Origin: an archaeon
GTDB taxonomy: Archaea > Thermoproteota > Nitrososphaeria > Nitrososphaerales > UBA183
Direction: 5' to 3'
DNA: 64,000 nucleotides
NCBI GenBank assembly: GCA_021788415.1
Contig: JAJYKR010000001.1
Location: forward strand, 310,001-374,000
The position numbers were made by a program, and so were the translations under genes. Positions within the stretch are counted from its first letter, which is position 1, and the number at the start of each line of letters is the position of its first letter. The notes under the pieces were generated by a model. The model ran no database searches. It was given only the letters and a program-made list of their open reading frames with translations, and was not told the origin of the DNA. Positions 1 to 10,312 of this stretch are shown here, one piece after another.

Positions 1-2
1 GT

Positions 3-107
3 TTTGCCACCTTCGCCGAGGTCCCCCTCAACGCCGCGGAGACAGCCAAGAGGAAGCTGACCTCGATGTGTCAAGCTGCGGTCGAACTGAGAAGACAGTA
101 CACTTAG
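3..107 (+). CDS. C-terminal end of an unidentified protein (cut by window edge)
   Basis: An open frame enters from the left edge and ends at TAG 105-107, giving about 34 residues that finish ...VELRRQYT. The codons (GCC ACC TTC GCC GAG GTC CCC CTC AAC GCC) have the strong third-position C/G preference of the genuine genes in this window, and the other two plus-strand frames do not. The fragment is too short to assign to a family. It lies 57 bases upstream of the Tfx gene on the same strand. Confidence 0.45.
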   Translation, partial: FATFAEVPLNAAETAKRKLTSMCQAAVELRRQYT

Positions 108-164
108 AGGATCGGTTGCCCAACAGACAACGCCCACGGCCAGCTCCATCGAGCGAGGTCTGAC

Positions 165-632
165 ATGAAGTCTTTCCGAAGCACCACGCTGACGCCGCGG
201 CAGTGGCAGGTTGTTCGCTACAGAGCCAAGGGGATCACGCAGAAAGAACTCGCGGTGCTCCTCAACACCACAAGGGAGAACGTGAGCGAAATAGAACACA
301 GGGCCAGGCTCAATATCGCCGCTGCGAAGGCCACGATTGCCGCCCTCAGTGAGCTCGAGGCGAAGGGAGAGGTGCTCGTGCCCAACGGGACGTCCATCTT
401 CGAGGCCGTCTCAATGATAATCCTCAGTGCGGACTTGCTTGGCGTCAAGCTCCACGGTTCCGCCGACGACATCCTCAAGGCAATTCGGCTCAGGTGGAGA
501 GAGAGGATCCACGGCCACCGTTTGACCTCTGCGGTAAAGGTCGAGATCGCGAAAGACGGATCACTCTTCGCGACGGACTTGGGATCGCGGGTCAGAATAC
601 TCCCCCTGGCGAAAAGACGAAGCAGCCCCTGA
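165..632 (+). CDS. tfx: Tfx-family DNA-binding transcriptional regulator
   Basis: The protein has 155 residues. Residues about 9-60 match the archaeal Tfx signature: a LTPRQWQVVRYRAKG opening, then QKELAVLLNTTRENVSEIEH, which is the helix-turn-helix recognition segment shared with sigma-70 region 4-like and LuxR-type HTHs. The remaining ~95 residues form the Tfx C-terminal domain of unknown ligand. Tfx from Methanothermobacter binds the promoter of the molybdenum formylmethanofuran dehydrogenase operon; the target here is unknown and no molybdenum gene is nearby. The ATG start leaves the conserved HTH nearly at the N-terminus, as in the family. The family call is confident; the regulatory role is inference. 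Confidence 0.82.
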   Translation: MKSFRSTTLTPRQWQVVRYRAKGITQKELAVLLNTTRENVSEIEHRARLNIAAAKATIAALSELEAKGEVLVPNGTSIFEAVSMIILSADLLGVKLHGSADDILKAIRLRWRERIHGHRLTSAVKVEIAKDGSLFATDLGSRVRILPLAKRRSSP

Positions 633-794
633 ACCTAACTCGTGGCGGGTCCTTGACCGCACAACGGTTCAGAGGTCGGCCTCTCCCACAAGAGGGGCGT
701 CAGGAAGCATGTAATCATGAAACCAAGCGTTCATCGCCCTTCCCTCCCCGTAACGGCGTCTTCAGCCTCGGTATCCATCAGTTAGGATGTGCTG

Positions 795-879
795 TGCGGG
801 GGGTGGGATTCGAACCCACGAACCCCTAAGGGACGAGGTCCTAAGCCTCGCGCCGTTGACCAGGCTGGGCGACCCCCGC
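795..879 (-). tRNA. tRNA-Leu (anticodon UAG)
   Basis: The minus strand folds as an 85-nt class II tRNA. The acceptor GCGGGGG pairs with CCCCCGC, with discriminator A. The anticodon stem CGAGG/CCTCG closes the loop CTTAGGA, giving anticodon TAG (reads CUA and other CUN codons). There is a long variable arm, as expected for leucine, and the T-arm GTGGG-TTCGAAT-CCCAC is perfect. No intron interrupts the anticodon loop and CCA is not encoded. A TATA box about 30 bases upstream lies inside the end of the next gene. Confidence 0.96.
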
Positions 880-904
880 GCGAGGGTCGGTCCTCCCGGT
901 GAAA

Positions 905-912
905 CTATATGG
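905..912 (-). promoter_or_regulatory. TATA box for tRNA-Leu, inside the VTT gene stop region
   Basis: The minus strand reads CCATATAG centred about 30 bases before the tRNA 5' end, the usual archaeal TATA-to-start distance allowing a few bases of leader. Its last bases are the TAG stop codon of the upstream membrane-protein gene. Confidence 0.55.
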
Positions 913-1531
913 CTTGCGCGCCCGCGTCGGGAGGCCTGCTCTTGTCCAGCTCGATGTGGAGGTACTTCTTGACGAGCCCCTCCCAGTCGAGCTGATAGAC
1001 GACGATCCCCAGGGCCATGAAGCCGGCCGTGACCGCCACCGTCAGCCATATGTTGGAGAAGGTGAACACCTGGATGACCGCCTTCAATACGGCGAACTCG
1101 ACGGCTATCTCCACCCCGCTCTTCAGCAGCTTCGCTCCCAGGGTGACGGCCGATATCCCAGGGAGCGACACCGATGTCGCGCCCGCCCCTATGTAGATGA
1201 AGTCGTCCAGGGGGAGGATTGGTATGAAAGCCGCCACGAAGAGGACGGCGTAGAAGGTGCGGGTCGAGGCGTTCCTGCCTATCAGCTGGACGTTCCTGTT
1301 ACCGACGAGGAACCGCCTTAGACCGAACGCCCCATAGTAGATCACGAGCTTCCCAAGCGCCGCCCCAGCGGCGGAGAGGGCGACGACCAGGAGGAAGTTG
1401 GCGGGGGTGAACCCCAATAGGATGAGGTCAAGGGTGGCGAAGAAGGTGGAGGAGGCGCCGAAGAATGGGGAGATGTTGGAGACGAATGAGACGGCAAGAA
1501 TCAACAGCGCCGCCAGCAGCCACGGGCTCAA
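905..1531 (-). CDS. VTT/DedA-like membrane protein
   Basis: A 208-residue polytopic membrane protein with an apparent N-terminal hydrophobic segment and four or five further hydrophobic stretches. The central part (…PILPLDDFIYIGAGATS…, then a Gly-rich re-entrant stretch) resembles the VTT (DedA/SNARE-associated) fold; such proteins act as lipid scramblases or transporters in membranes. The start is TTG at 1531. The family call rests on overall hydropathy and the LPLDDFIYIG segment, so it is moderate. The gene is followed by tRNA-Leu and stands back-to-back with the RAM-domain gene. Confidence 0.6.
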   Translation of the reverse strand: MSPWLLAALLILAVSFVSNISPFFGASSTFFATLDLILLGFTPANFLLVVALSAAGAALGKLVIYYGAFGLRRFLVGNRNVQLIGRNASTRTFYAVLFVAAFIPILPLDDFIYIGAGATSVSLPGISAVTLGAKLLKSGVEIAVEFAVLKAVIQVFTFSNIWLTVAVTAGFMALGIVVYQLDWEGLVKKYLHIELDKSRPPDAGAQAI

Positions 1532-1604
1532 TCTGGTCTAGGTACCGCCCTCGCTATTTATCTCTGGCAGGGCGCGGCCAGGGTTCCACCTCCTGTTTGC
1601 GAAC

Positions 1605-1612
1605 GTATATAT
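1605..1612 (+). promoter_or_regulatory. TATA box for RAM-domain gene
   Basis: GTATATAT follows a purine-rich BRE-like GCGAAC. It lies about 43 bases before the ATG at 1652, leaving a short leader. Confidence 0.55.
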
Positions 1613-1651
1613 CGGCGACAGGGGGGCCGCCCGAAACAACGGTCCTGCTAA

Positions 1652-1942
1652 ATGGCCAAAATGCTTGCCTTCGTGGACATATTCGTGGACTCGCCCAGCA
1701 TGGACGATGTGGTCGAAGCGCTGAGCAGGATCCCGAACATAGAGGAGCTCTATGAGGTGACCGGGGAGTTCGACATTGTGACGCTCGTGTCCGCTGCAGA
1801 CATAGAGGAGTTCAGGGACATACTGAAGAACAAAATCCTCAAGATAAAGGGGATCAAGAGCACAGTGAGCGCCATGGTCCTCCACACGCACAAGGGACCG
1901 CGCTTCAACGGAGACTCGAAGCCAAGGGTTTCCGGGCGCTAG
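1652..1942 (+). CDS. Stand-alone Lrp/AsnC ligand-binding (RAM) domain protein
   Basis: The 96-residue protein consists of a single alpha/beta RAM domain of the Lrp/AsnC regulators without the HTH: MAKMLAFVDIFVD (strand), the helix DDVVEALSRIPNIEELYEVTGEFD, then DIVTLVSAADIEEFRDILKNKI and a final strand. Stand-alone RAM proteins are known in archaea; they oligomerise, bind amino acids or other small effectors and may heteromerise with full regulators. It sits immediately upstream of kdpABC on the same strand, 57 bases apart, so it might sense a ligand relevant to K+ uptake; that link is inference. Confidence 0.8.
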   Translation: MAKMLAFVDIFVDSPSMDDVVEALSRIPNIEELYEVTGEFDIVTLVSAADIEEFRDILKNKILKIKGIKSTVSAMVLHTHKGPRFNGDSKPRVSGR

Positions 1943-1999
1943 GGCGCCCTCGAAAGACTCACATTAGAGGCCCAGGGGCAGCAGTGGAACTCGAGATAG

Positions 2000-3667
2000 T
2001 TGATAGACGTCATCCAGGCCCTGGCGGTCATCGGCATCCTGGCTGCCGCCCTGGTCTCCGGTAGCCTCCTCGCCCCCTACGTGGTCAGGGTCCTCACGGG
2101 CGCCCCCACGCGTCTCGACAGGTTCCTGGACCCGGTCGAAAAGAGGGTCTACGGGCTCATCGGAGCCGACCCCACGGTCGCGATGGGTTGGAAGCAGTAC
2201 TTCTTCGCCGCGCTCCTACTCAACCTGGCCCAGATGGCCATAGCCTTCGCGATCCTCGTGGCCCAGGGGGTGCTCCCGCTGAACCCCCAGGGGTTCCCCG
2301 GCCTCCGCTGGGACCTCGCCCTCAATACCGTGGTCTCCTTCGCCACCAACACCAACCTCCAGCACTATGCGGGGGAGGCGACCCTGTCCTATTTCTCCCA
2401 GATGACCGCCATCCAGTTCCTCCAGTTCACCTCCGCCGCGACCGGCGTCTGCGTGATGGCCGCGATGGTGAGAGGTTTCAAGCCCGGCTCAGCCCACATG
2501 GGGAACTTCTACGTAGACTTCGTGAGGGTGCTCACCCGGATAATCTTGCCGCTTTGCATCTTGGCCGCCCTCGTCCTCGTCGCCCTGGGCGTCCCACAGA
2601 CCATAGGGGGGTACGTCGCGGTGAAGACCGTGGAAGGGGCGACCCAGACTCTCCTGGTGGGACCCGTCGCCTCCCTGGTCGCCATAATGCAGATCGGGAC
2701 AAACGGCGGAGGCTACTTCGGCGCCAACTCCGCCTACCCGTTCCAGAACCCCAACCCCGCGACCGACGTGCTGCAGATCTACCTGATGCTCCTGATCCCT
2801 ACCACCCTCGTCTTCGTGTTCGGGGAGATGATAGGGAAGAAGAAGGAGACGCGGCCCATCCTGATAGGGAGCTACAGTCTCCTCGCCATCGACCTTGTCA
2901 TAGGCTTCCTCGGCTCGATTCCGACGGTGGGACCTGGTATCGAGACTAGGTTCGGGGGATTCTTCTCCACCTTCTGGACCGTCATCACGACGGCGGTCAC
3001 CACCGGCTCGGTGAACGCCTCTCTCTCGGGAATCAATCCGCTCGGTATCCTATCTGCGTTCATGGGGATGCTCATCCAGGCCACCCCCGGCGGCAAGGGG
3101 GTGGGGGTCATGTACATGATAATGTACATCGTGATCACGGTCTTCGTGGTCGGGCTCATGACCGGGCGCACCCCGGAGTACCTGGGGGTGAAGATCAACG
3201 CCAGGGACGTCAAATTGGTCATGGTCGCCTTCCTGGTCCACCCGATCGCGATTCTGGTGCCGACCATAGCCGCCTACGCCACGAAGGCGGTCGACGCCAT
3301 CCCTGGCTTCACTTCCCTCCCGACCTCGGTGGGATTCACCCAGGTGCTGTACGAGTTCGCGAGCTCGGCCGCCAACAACGGGTCGGACTTCTTCGGCGCC
3401 GCGGCCAACACCCCTTTCTTCAACCTCTCCACCGCGGCGGTGATATTCGTCGGGCGCTACGTCCCCATCGCGATACTCCTGGCGCTGGCAGGCTCGATGA
3501 TAGGCAGGAAGAGGGTCGCAGAGCAGAGCCTCAGGACCGACGGCGCCGCCTTCTCCGTGGTCCTGATAGGGAGCATCCTCCTCCTAGTCGTCCTGGCCTT
3601 TCTGCCTTTCCTCATGCTCGGGCCGCTGTTGACCTACTTCCAAGGCATGGTGAACTTCTTTGGCTAG
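2000..3667 (+). CDS. kdpA: K+-transporting ATPase subunit A (KdpA)
   Basis: This is the 555-residue channel-like subunit of the KdpFABC high-affinity potassium pump. It has the four K+-selectivity loops of the SKT superfamily: TNTNLQHYAGE (~115), the NGGGYFGANSAYPFQNPNP loop (~235-255), TTGSVNAS (~335) and NNGSDFFG (~455). The length is normal for KdpA. The start is TTG (MIDVIQ) with no good Shine-Dalgarno. Its end overlaps the kdpB start by 8 bases, so the two are translationally coupled. No kdpF, kdpD or kdpE is visible nearby. Confidence 0.96.
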   Translation: MIDVIQALAVIGILAAALVSGSLLAPYVVRVLTGAPTRLDRFLDPVEKRVYGLIGADPTVAMGWKQYFFAALLLNLAQMAIAFAILVAQGVLPLNPQGFPGLRWDLALNTVVSFATNTNLQHYAGEATLSYFSQMTAIQFLQFTSAATGVCVMAAMVRGFKPGSAHMGNFYVDFVRVLTRIILPLCILAALVLVALGVPQTIGGYVAVKTVEGATQTLLVGPVASLVAIMQIGTNGGGYFGANSAYPFQNPNPATDVLQIYLMLLIPTTLVFVFGEMIGKKKETRPILIGSYSLLAIDLVIGFLGSIPTVGPGIETRFGGFFSTFWTVITTAVTTGSVNASLSGINPLGILSAFMGMLIQATPGGKGVGVMYMIMYIVITVFVVGLMTGRTPEYLGVKINARDVKLVMVAFLVHPIAILVPTIAAYATKAVDAIPGFTSLPTSVGFTQVLYEFASSAANNGSDFFGAAANTPFFNLSTAAVIFVGRYVPIAILLALAGSMIGRKRVAEQSLRTDGAAFSVVLIGSILLLVVLAFLPFLMLGPLLTYFQGMVNFFG

Positions 3668-5819
3668 GAGGCTCCCGGGCGTCGACCGGATCCTGGGGAG
3701 GGCGAGGCTCGCCCGTCGCCCCTCCGCCCTGACTTCCAAGACCCTGGCCGACTCGGTCCTGCGGCTGAACCCGGTCTCGCTCCTCGCCAACCCAGTGATG
3801 CTGATCGTGGAGCTGACATTCTTCGTGGTCGCGGCCATGGCGGCGTACCCCTACGCCTTCGTCCCATTCGCCAGTCCCGGGGAGCGGTGGTTCTACGTGG
3901 AAGTGGCTGCCATCCTCCTTGTCACGGTCTGGTTCAGCACCCTCTCGGACTCCCTGGCCGAGCAGCAGGCGAAGAACACGGCGAACAGCCTGAAGCGGCT
4001 GGAGACCGAGGTGCCGGCGAAGAAGGTGGTCACCGAAGGCTGGGAGCGGCAGATAGTCCACACCGAGTCCACCAAACTCCAGAAGGGGGACCTGGTCCTG
4101 CTCGAGAAGGGGGACGTCGTCCCCATGGACGCGGAGGTCCTGGAGGGGATAGCCATGGTGGACGAGTCCCTGGTCACCGGCGAGTCGGCGGCGGTCCGGA
4201 AGGCCCCCGGGGACAGCCTGATCGGGGGGTCGAAGGTGGCCAGCGACACCATGACCGTCAGGGTGGCCGTGAACCCCGGCGAGAGCTACCTCGACCAGAT
4301 GGTCCGCCTCGTCGAGTCCTCCAAGCGCCCCAAGACACCCAACGAGGTCGCCATCACCATGGTCCTCTTCGGCCTTTCCGCAGTCTTCACCATAATCATA
4401 GCCTCCATCCTCGGGCTCTCGGTCACCCTGGGGCTCAGCGTCGACCTCTCTGTCCTGATCGCGCTCTACGTCTGCCTCCTCCCGACCACCATCGGGGCCC
4501 TGCTCCCGGCCATCGGACTGTCTGGGATCAGCCGCCTCTACGAGAGGAAGGTGGTCGCGAAGTCCGGCCGGGCGATAGAGACCGCCGGGGACACGGACGC
4601 CATACTGCTGGACAAGACCGGGACCATCACCGTGGGCAACAGGCAGGCGGTGGAGATGATCCCGCTGGGGGGGAAGACAGAGAAGGAGGTGGGTGAGGCT
4701 GCCTTCCTTTCGTCCTGGTTCGACGACACACCCGAAGGGCGCAGCGTGATCAGGCTCGGCCACGAGAAGGGCTACGTCCCCCGGGAACTCAACGCCCTTA
4801 CCATGTCCGAGGTCTACGACTTCTCGGCGCAGACGAGGACCAGCGGGGTGAAGCTACACTTCGGAGCCAGCTTCGTCCTCCCCAAGGGGAGCGTCCAGAG
4901 GGTCAGGCGCAAGTTCTACCTCGAGGACGCCAGCGAGCAGGGGATGCACCTATCGGGGGAGGAGACCGAGATTGTGAAGGGGGCCCCCGACTCGTTCCTG
5001 AGGTCGGGGTTCAAGGTCCCCCAGGGGTTCCAGGAGCTGGTGGACAGGGTCGCCTCGGAGGGGGACACGCCGATGGCTGTCGCCCGGGACCACGAAGTGA
5101 TAGGGCTGGTCAGGCTCAAGGACGTCCTGAAAACCGGGACCAGGGAGAAGATAGAGGCCGTGCGCTCCATGGGGATCAGGCCGGTCATGATAACCGGGGA
5201 CCAGCCCCTGACCGCCAAGAGCATAGCCTCCGAGGTGGGGATCGACGAGTTCGTTGCCCAGGTCAAGCCTGAGGACAAGTACAGCATCGTCCTGAAGGAG
5301 CAGTCTCAGAACCACATCGTAGCGATGATCGGGGACGGGACCAACGACGCCCCGGCCCTGGCTGCGGCTGACGTGGGTCTGGCCATGAACTCCGGCACCG
5401 AGGCCGCCAAGGAGGCGGCAAACATGGTGGACCTCGAGTCCAACCCCGCCAAGATAATCGACGTGGTGCTGCTGGGGAAGCAGCTCCTCATGACCCGGGG
5501 GGCGGTGACAGCCTTCAGCATCTCCAACGACGTGGCGAAGTACTTCGCCATCCTCCCGGTCATGTTCGCCACCGCCTTCCCCGCCCTCGAGTCATTCAAC
5601 GTCCTGGGGCTCAACCTTCAGACCGCCGTCCTCTCCGCCCTCATCTTCAACGCTGTTATCATACCCATGCTCATCCCTCTGGCAATGCGCGGGGTGACCT
5701 TCAAGCCGTCGAGCACCATGTCCCTCTTCCTCAGGAACGTCCTGATCTACGGCGTCGGCGGGGTCATCGTGCCGTTCATCGGGATAAAGCTCATCGACCT
5801 GCTCCTGGGGGTCCTGTAG
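3660..5819 (+). CDS. kdpB: K+-transporting P-type ATPase subunit B (KdpB)
   Basis: The catalytic P-type ATPase subunit of Kdp, 719 residues, slightly longer than the ~680 typical of bacteria. All motifs are present: actuator TGES (~173), phosphorylation DKTGTIT (~318), ATP-binding KGAPDS, and hinge MIGDGTNDAPALAAADVG. Start TTG inside the kdpA end, with AGGAGG just after it. It hydrolyses ATP to drive K+ into the cell together with KdpA. Confidence 0.96.
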   Translation: MARRLPGVDRILGRARLARRPSALTSKTLADSVLRLNPVSLLANPVMLIVELTFFVVAAMAAYPYAFVPFASPGERWFYVEVAAILLVTVWFSTLSDSLAEQQAKNTANSLKRLETEVPAKKVVTEGWERQIVHTESTKLQKGDLVLLEKGDVVPMDAEVLEGIAMVDESLVTGESAAVRKAPGDSLIGGSKVASDTMTVRVAVNPGESYLDQMVRLVESSKRPKTPNEVAITMVLFGLSAVFTIIIASILGLSVTLGLSVDLSVLIALYVCLLPTTIGALLPAIGLSGISRLYERKVVAKSGRAIETAGDTDAILLDKTGTITVGNRQAVEMIPLGGKTEKEVGEAAFLSSWFDDTPEGRSVIRLGHEKGYVPRELNALTMSEVYDFSAQTRTSGVKLHFGASFVLPKGSVQRVRRKFYLEDASEQGMHLSGEETEIVKGAPDSFLRSGFKVPQGFQELVDRVASEGDTPMAVARDHEVIGLVRLKDVLKTGTREKIEAVRSMGIRPVMITGDQPLTAKSIASEVGIDEFVAQVKPEDKYSIVLKEQSQNHIVAMIGDGTNDAPALAAADVGLAMNSGTEAAKEAANMVDLESNPAKIIDVVLLGKQLLMTRGAVTAFSISNDVAKYFAILPVMFATAFPALESFNVLGLNLQTAVLSALIFNAVIIPMLIPLAMRGVTFKPSSTMSLFLRNVLIYGVGGVIVPFIGIKLIDLLLGVL

Positions 5820-5830
5820 GAGGCGCGACC

Positions 5831-6301
5831 ATGAGCTCCAAGGTATCCAAGTGGAAGACCTACAGGCCGGTGATCGCCCTTTCCATCCTGTCCATGCTCG
5901 TCTGCGGGCTCGCATACCCTCTTCTGATCACGGGGGTCTCCCAGGCGGCGTTCCCCTATCAGGCAAACGGGAGCCAGGTCCAGTTGGGAGGGAGGGTCGT
6001 CGGGTCCTACTACATCGACAACGGCTTCACCCTCCCGATCTTCTTCCATGGGAGGAACGAGACCAACCCGCTCACTGCGTCCGCTTCTGGGGTCGACCCT
6101 GACATCACGCTCTCGGACGCCCTGTCCCAGGTCCCGAGGATCTCGAACGCCACCGGCATACCGGCGTCCAGCCTCGACGCCCTGGTCAAGGCCCACGAGC
6201 GCTGGACCCTCTGGGTCACCGGGGACCCCTACGTCAACGTCCTGGAACTCAACCTGGCGCTGATCGCTGCCTACCCGTCTTCCTACCCTGGGTACGCCTA
6301 A
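5831..6301 (+). CDS. kdpC: K+-transporting ATPase subunit C (KdpC)
   Basis: The 156-residue KdpC has one N-terminal TM helix (VIALSILSMLVCGLAYPLLITG) followed by an extracytoplasmic domain with GRVVGSYYIDNGF, FHGRNETNPL and the conserved C-terminal VNVLELNLAL. It is shorter than the usual ~190 residues but retains the start, body and end motifs, so it is compact and not truncated. A Shine-Dalgarno-like AGGAGG precedes the ATG. KdpC stabilises the KdpAB complex and affects ATP affinity. It is the last gene of the operon and nearly abuts the convergent gene at 6306. Confidence 0.93.
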   Translation: MSSKVSKWKTYRPVIALSILSMLVCGLAYPLLITGVSQAAFPYQANGSQVQLGGRVVGSYYIDNGFTLPIFFHGRNETNPLTASASGVDPDITLSDALSQVPRISNATGIPASSLDALVKAHERWTLWVTGDPYVNVLELNLALIAAYPSSYPGYA

Positions 6302-6305
6302 AATC

Positions 6306-6608
6306 TCAGTTCTTGGTCGGGCGCCTGCGCTTCTCCTCTTCCTTCTTGGCCTTCTTCTCGCGCTCTTCGCGCTTCTGGCGGTCGAACTCCCCCAGAGGGC
6401 CTTCGTGCTCGGTGAAGCCATGGTGCATCTCGAGGGTCCTCTTCACTATCTCTTCTGAGTCCCTGTCCCTCTTGGCCAGCCTCACCGAGATGTTCCGCCT
6501 GTCGATGACTGTCCACTCGAGCCCCTTCTGCTTCTTGAGCTCTTCTATCGCCTGCTCCATGGCGTACTCGTTCCCGAAGAGACCTCTAATCTCCCAAGTC
6601 CCGGCCAT
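6306..6608 (-). CDS. Conserved small protein of unknown function, charged tail
   Basis: A 100-residue protein I do not recognise. Residues 1-70 look like a compact alpha/beta domain (MAGTWEIRGLFGNEYAMEQA, then EWTVIDRRNISVRLAK). The last 30 residues are almost all Lys, Arg and Glu (a KREEREKKAKKEEEKRRR-like tail), a probable nucleic-acid or ribosome-binding or disordered extension. A TATA-like CTTTTATCG lies just upstream of the ATG. It ends 5 bases from the kdpC stop in a convergent arrangement. Confidence 0.6.
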   Translation of the reverse strand: MAGTWEIRGLFGNEYAMEQAIEELKKQKGLEWTVIDRRNISVRLAKRDRDSEEIVKRTLEMHHGFTEHEGPLGEFDRQKREEREKKAKKEEEKRRRPTKN

Positions 6609-6641
6609 CTGTCTTCCGCCCCCGGAGGGGCGATAAAAGGT

Positions 6642-8660
<2,019 letters not shown>

Positions 8661-8770
8661 TTTCTTCGTGCGGACGCGGCTTCGTCTAATTGAACTTGTC
8701 CATTCAGAAAAAATGTTTAACACGTCTCACGCGGTCGGAACACAAGGCCCGACGGGCCCCGTGAACCAAT

Positions 8771-10231
8771 TTGCAGTACAAGTGGACCGTCCTCACCGTC
8801 ACCACCGTAGGCGTGCTGATGTCAGGGATCGACTCCAGGATCATCGTCATCGGCATCCCTGAGGTGGCAGCCGCCCTGGGTGCCGGTGCGGAGCAGGCCA
8901 TCTGGTTCACCCAGGCCTACGTCTTCGGGAGCACCGTGGCCCTGCTCTTCATCGGGAGGGTGAGCGACATGATGGGGCGGGTGAAGATCTACACGGCGGG
9001 GTTCCTCATCTTCACCGTGGGGTCCCTCCTGACCAGCGTCTCTCCATCTCCGAACTACGTCATCATCTTCAGGGTGCTGCAGGGGCTCGGATCGGCCGCC
9101 CTGTTCGCCAACAGCGCCGCCATCATCACAGACGCGACCCCCAGCGACCAGCTCGGGCTCTTCCTCGGGATCAACCAGGTCGCCTTCAGGGTCGGGGCCA
9201 TGGCCGGCCTGACCCTCAGCGGCCTGATACTCCTTTTCCTGGACTGGCGGGCCCTCTTCTACATCAACGTCCCCATCGGAATCTTCGGGATCCTTTGGGC
9301 CCGCCGCAGGCTCAAGGAGCTCTCCAAGCCAGAGCGGGGGGTCCCCATGGACTGGACCGGGTTCGTCACGTTCACGACGGCCGTGGTCCTGCTCCTGCTC
9401 GCGCTCACCTACGCCACCTATGGGACCTTCCCCCTGGAAGAGCTGGCCGCGCTGCTGGCGGGGACCGCCGTCTTCTTCGCCCTCTTCGTCTATCAGGAGC
9501 GGCGGGTGCCTCACCCGCTCCTGAATCTCGGGCTCCTCAGGATCAGGGAGTTCACGGGGGGCGTCACGGCGCAGATGCTGAACTCTCTGGCCTGGGGGGC
9601 GGTCATACTCCTGCTGAGCCTCTACCTGCAGCTTGTGAAGGGGATGTCCCCTCTCGCCGCAGGCATCGCCATCATCCCCTTCGACCTCGCCTTCCTGGCC
9701 GTGGGCCCCCTAAGCGGGCGGCTCTCGGACAAGTACGGGCACATGCCGTTCACCACCACCGGCATCGCCATCATGAGCGGCTCGCTCCTCCTGTTCTCCA
9801 CAACCACCGTGTCGACCCCATACGCGGTGCTGGCCGGATACCTGGTCGTCTTCGGGCTCGGGGTCGGCGTCTTCAGCTCCCCCAACATGAGTTCGATCAT
9901 GGGCTCTGTCCCTCCGGCGGATAGGGGGGTGGCCTCGGGGGTGCGCGCCACTTTCTTCAACGTGGGGTACGTGCTGAGCTTCAACGTCGCCTTGCTCGTG
10001 ATGACCGCGGTCCTGCCATACTCGACGATAACGGCGGTCATTTCGTCCACCAACCCCGCCGCCATCGCCGGCGTCGACAAGGCCCTCTTCGCCAGGGGGC
10101 TCGACTACGCCTTCGAGGTCTCCGCGGCCATCAACGCCGTCGCCATCCTCCCCTCGGTGCTCAGGGGGAAGCGGTCCGCCACCTACCAGGAGGGGAAGGG
10201 CGCGCCCACGGGGGGACTCGAGCCCGGGTGA
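8771..10231 (+). CDS. MFS transporter, DHA2-like (14-TM drug exporter family)
   Basis: A 486-residue polytopic protein with the DHA2 pattern. TM1 carries the GVLMSGIDSRIIVIGIPEVA motif (the family motif reads LDxTIVNVALP), motif A is GRVSDMMGRVKIY (~65), and motif C-like Gly/Pro-rich segments follow in TM5. About 14 hydrophobic segments are visible. Members export drugs, dyes or metabolites against the proton gradient. The start is TTG (MQYKWTVLTV). It is divergent from the YyaL-type gene with a 110-base promoter region between them. Its substrate cannot be inferred. Confidence 0.85.
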   Translation: MQYKWTVLTVTTVGVLMSGIDSRIIVIGIPEVAAALGAGAEQAIWFTQAYVFGSTVALLFIGRVSDMMGRVKIYTAGFLIFTVGSLLTSVSPSPNYVIIFRVLQGLGSAALFANSAAIITDATPSDQLGLFLGINQVAFRVGAMAGLTLSGLILLFLDWRALFYINVPIGIFGILWARRRLKELSKPERGVPMDWTGFVTFTTAVVLLLLALTYATYGTFPLEELAALLAGTAVFFALFVYQERRVPHPLLNLGLLRIREFTGGVTAQMLNSLAWGAVILLLSLYLQLVKGMSPLAAGIAIIPFDLAFLAVGPLSGRLSDKYGHMPFTTTGIAIMSGSLLLFSTTTVSTPYAVLAGYLVVFGLGVGVFSSPNMSSIMGSVPPADRGVASGVRATFFNVGYVLSFNVALLVMTAVLPYSTITAVISSTNPAAIAGVDKALFARGLDYAFEVSAAINAVAILPSVLRGKRSATYQEGKGAPTGGLEPG

Positions 10232-10269
10232 GCCCCTGACCCGCCTCCCGCCTCCGGCGAGCCGGAAAC

Positions 10270-10282
10270 CTAAATTCAAATA
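10270..10282 (+). promoter_or_regulatory. TATA box for aconitase
   Basis: CTAAATTCAAATA preceded by GGAAAC (BRE-like), about 35 bases before the ATG at 10313, giving a very short leader. Confidence 0.5.
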
Positions 10283-10312
10283 GCCGGGGGGAGTCGCGCC
10301 GATTCGATCTCG

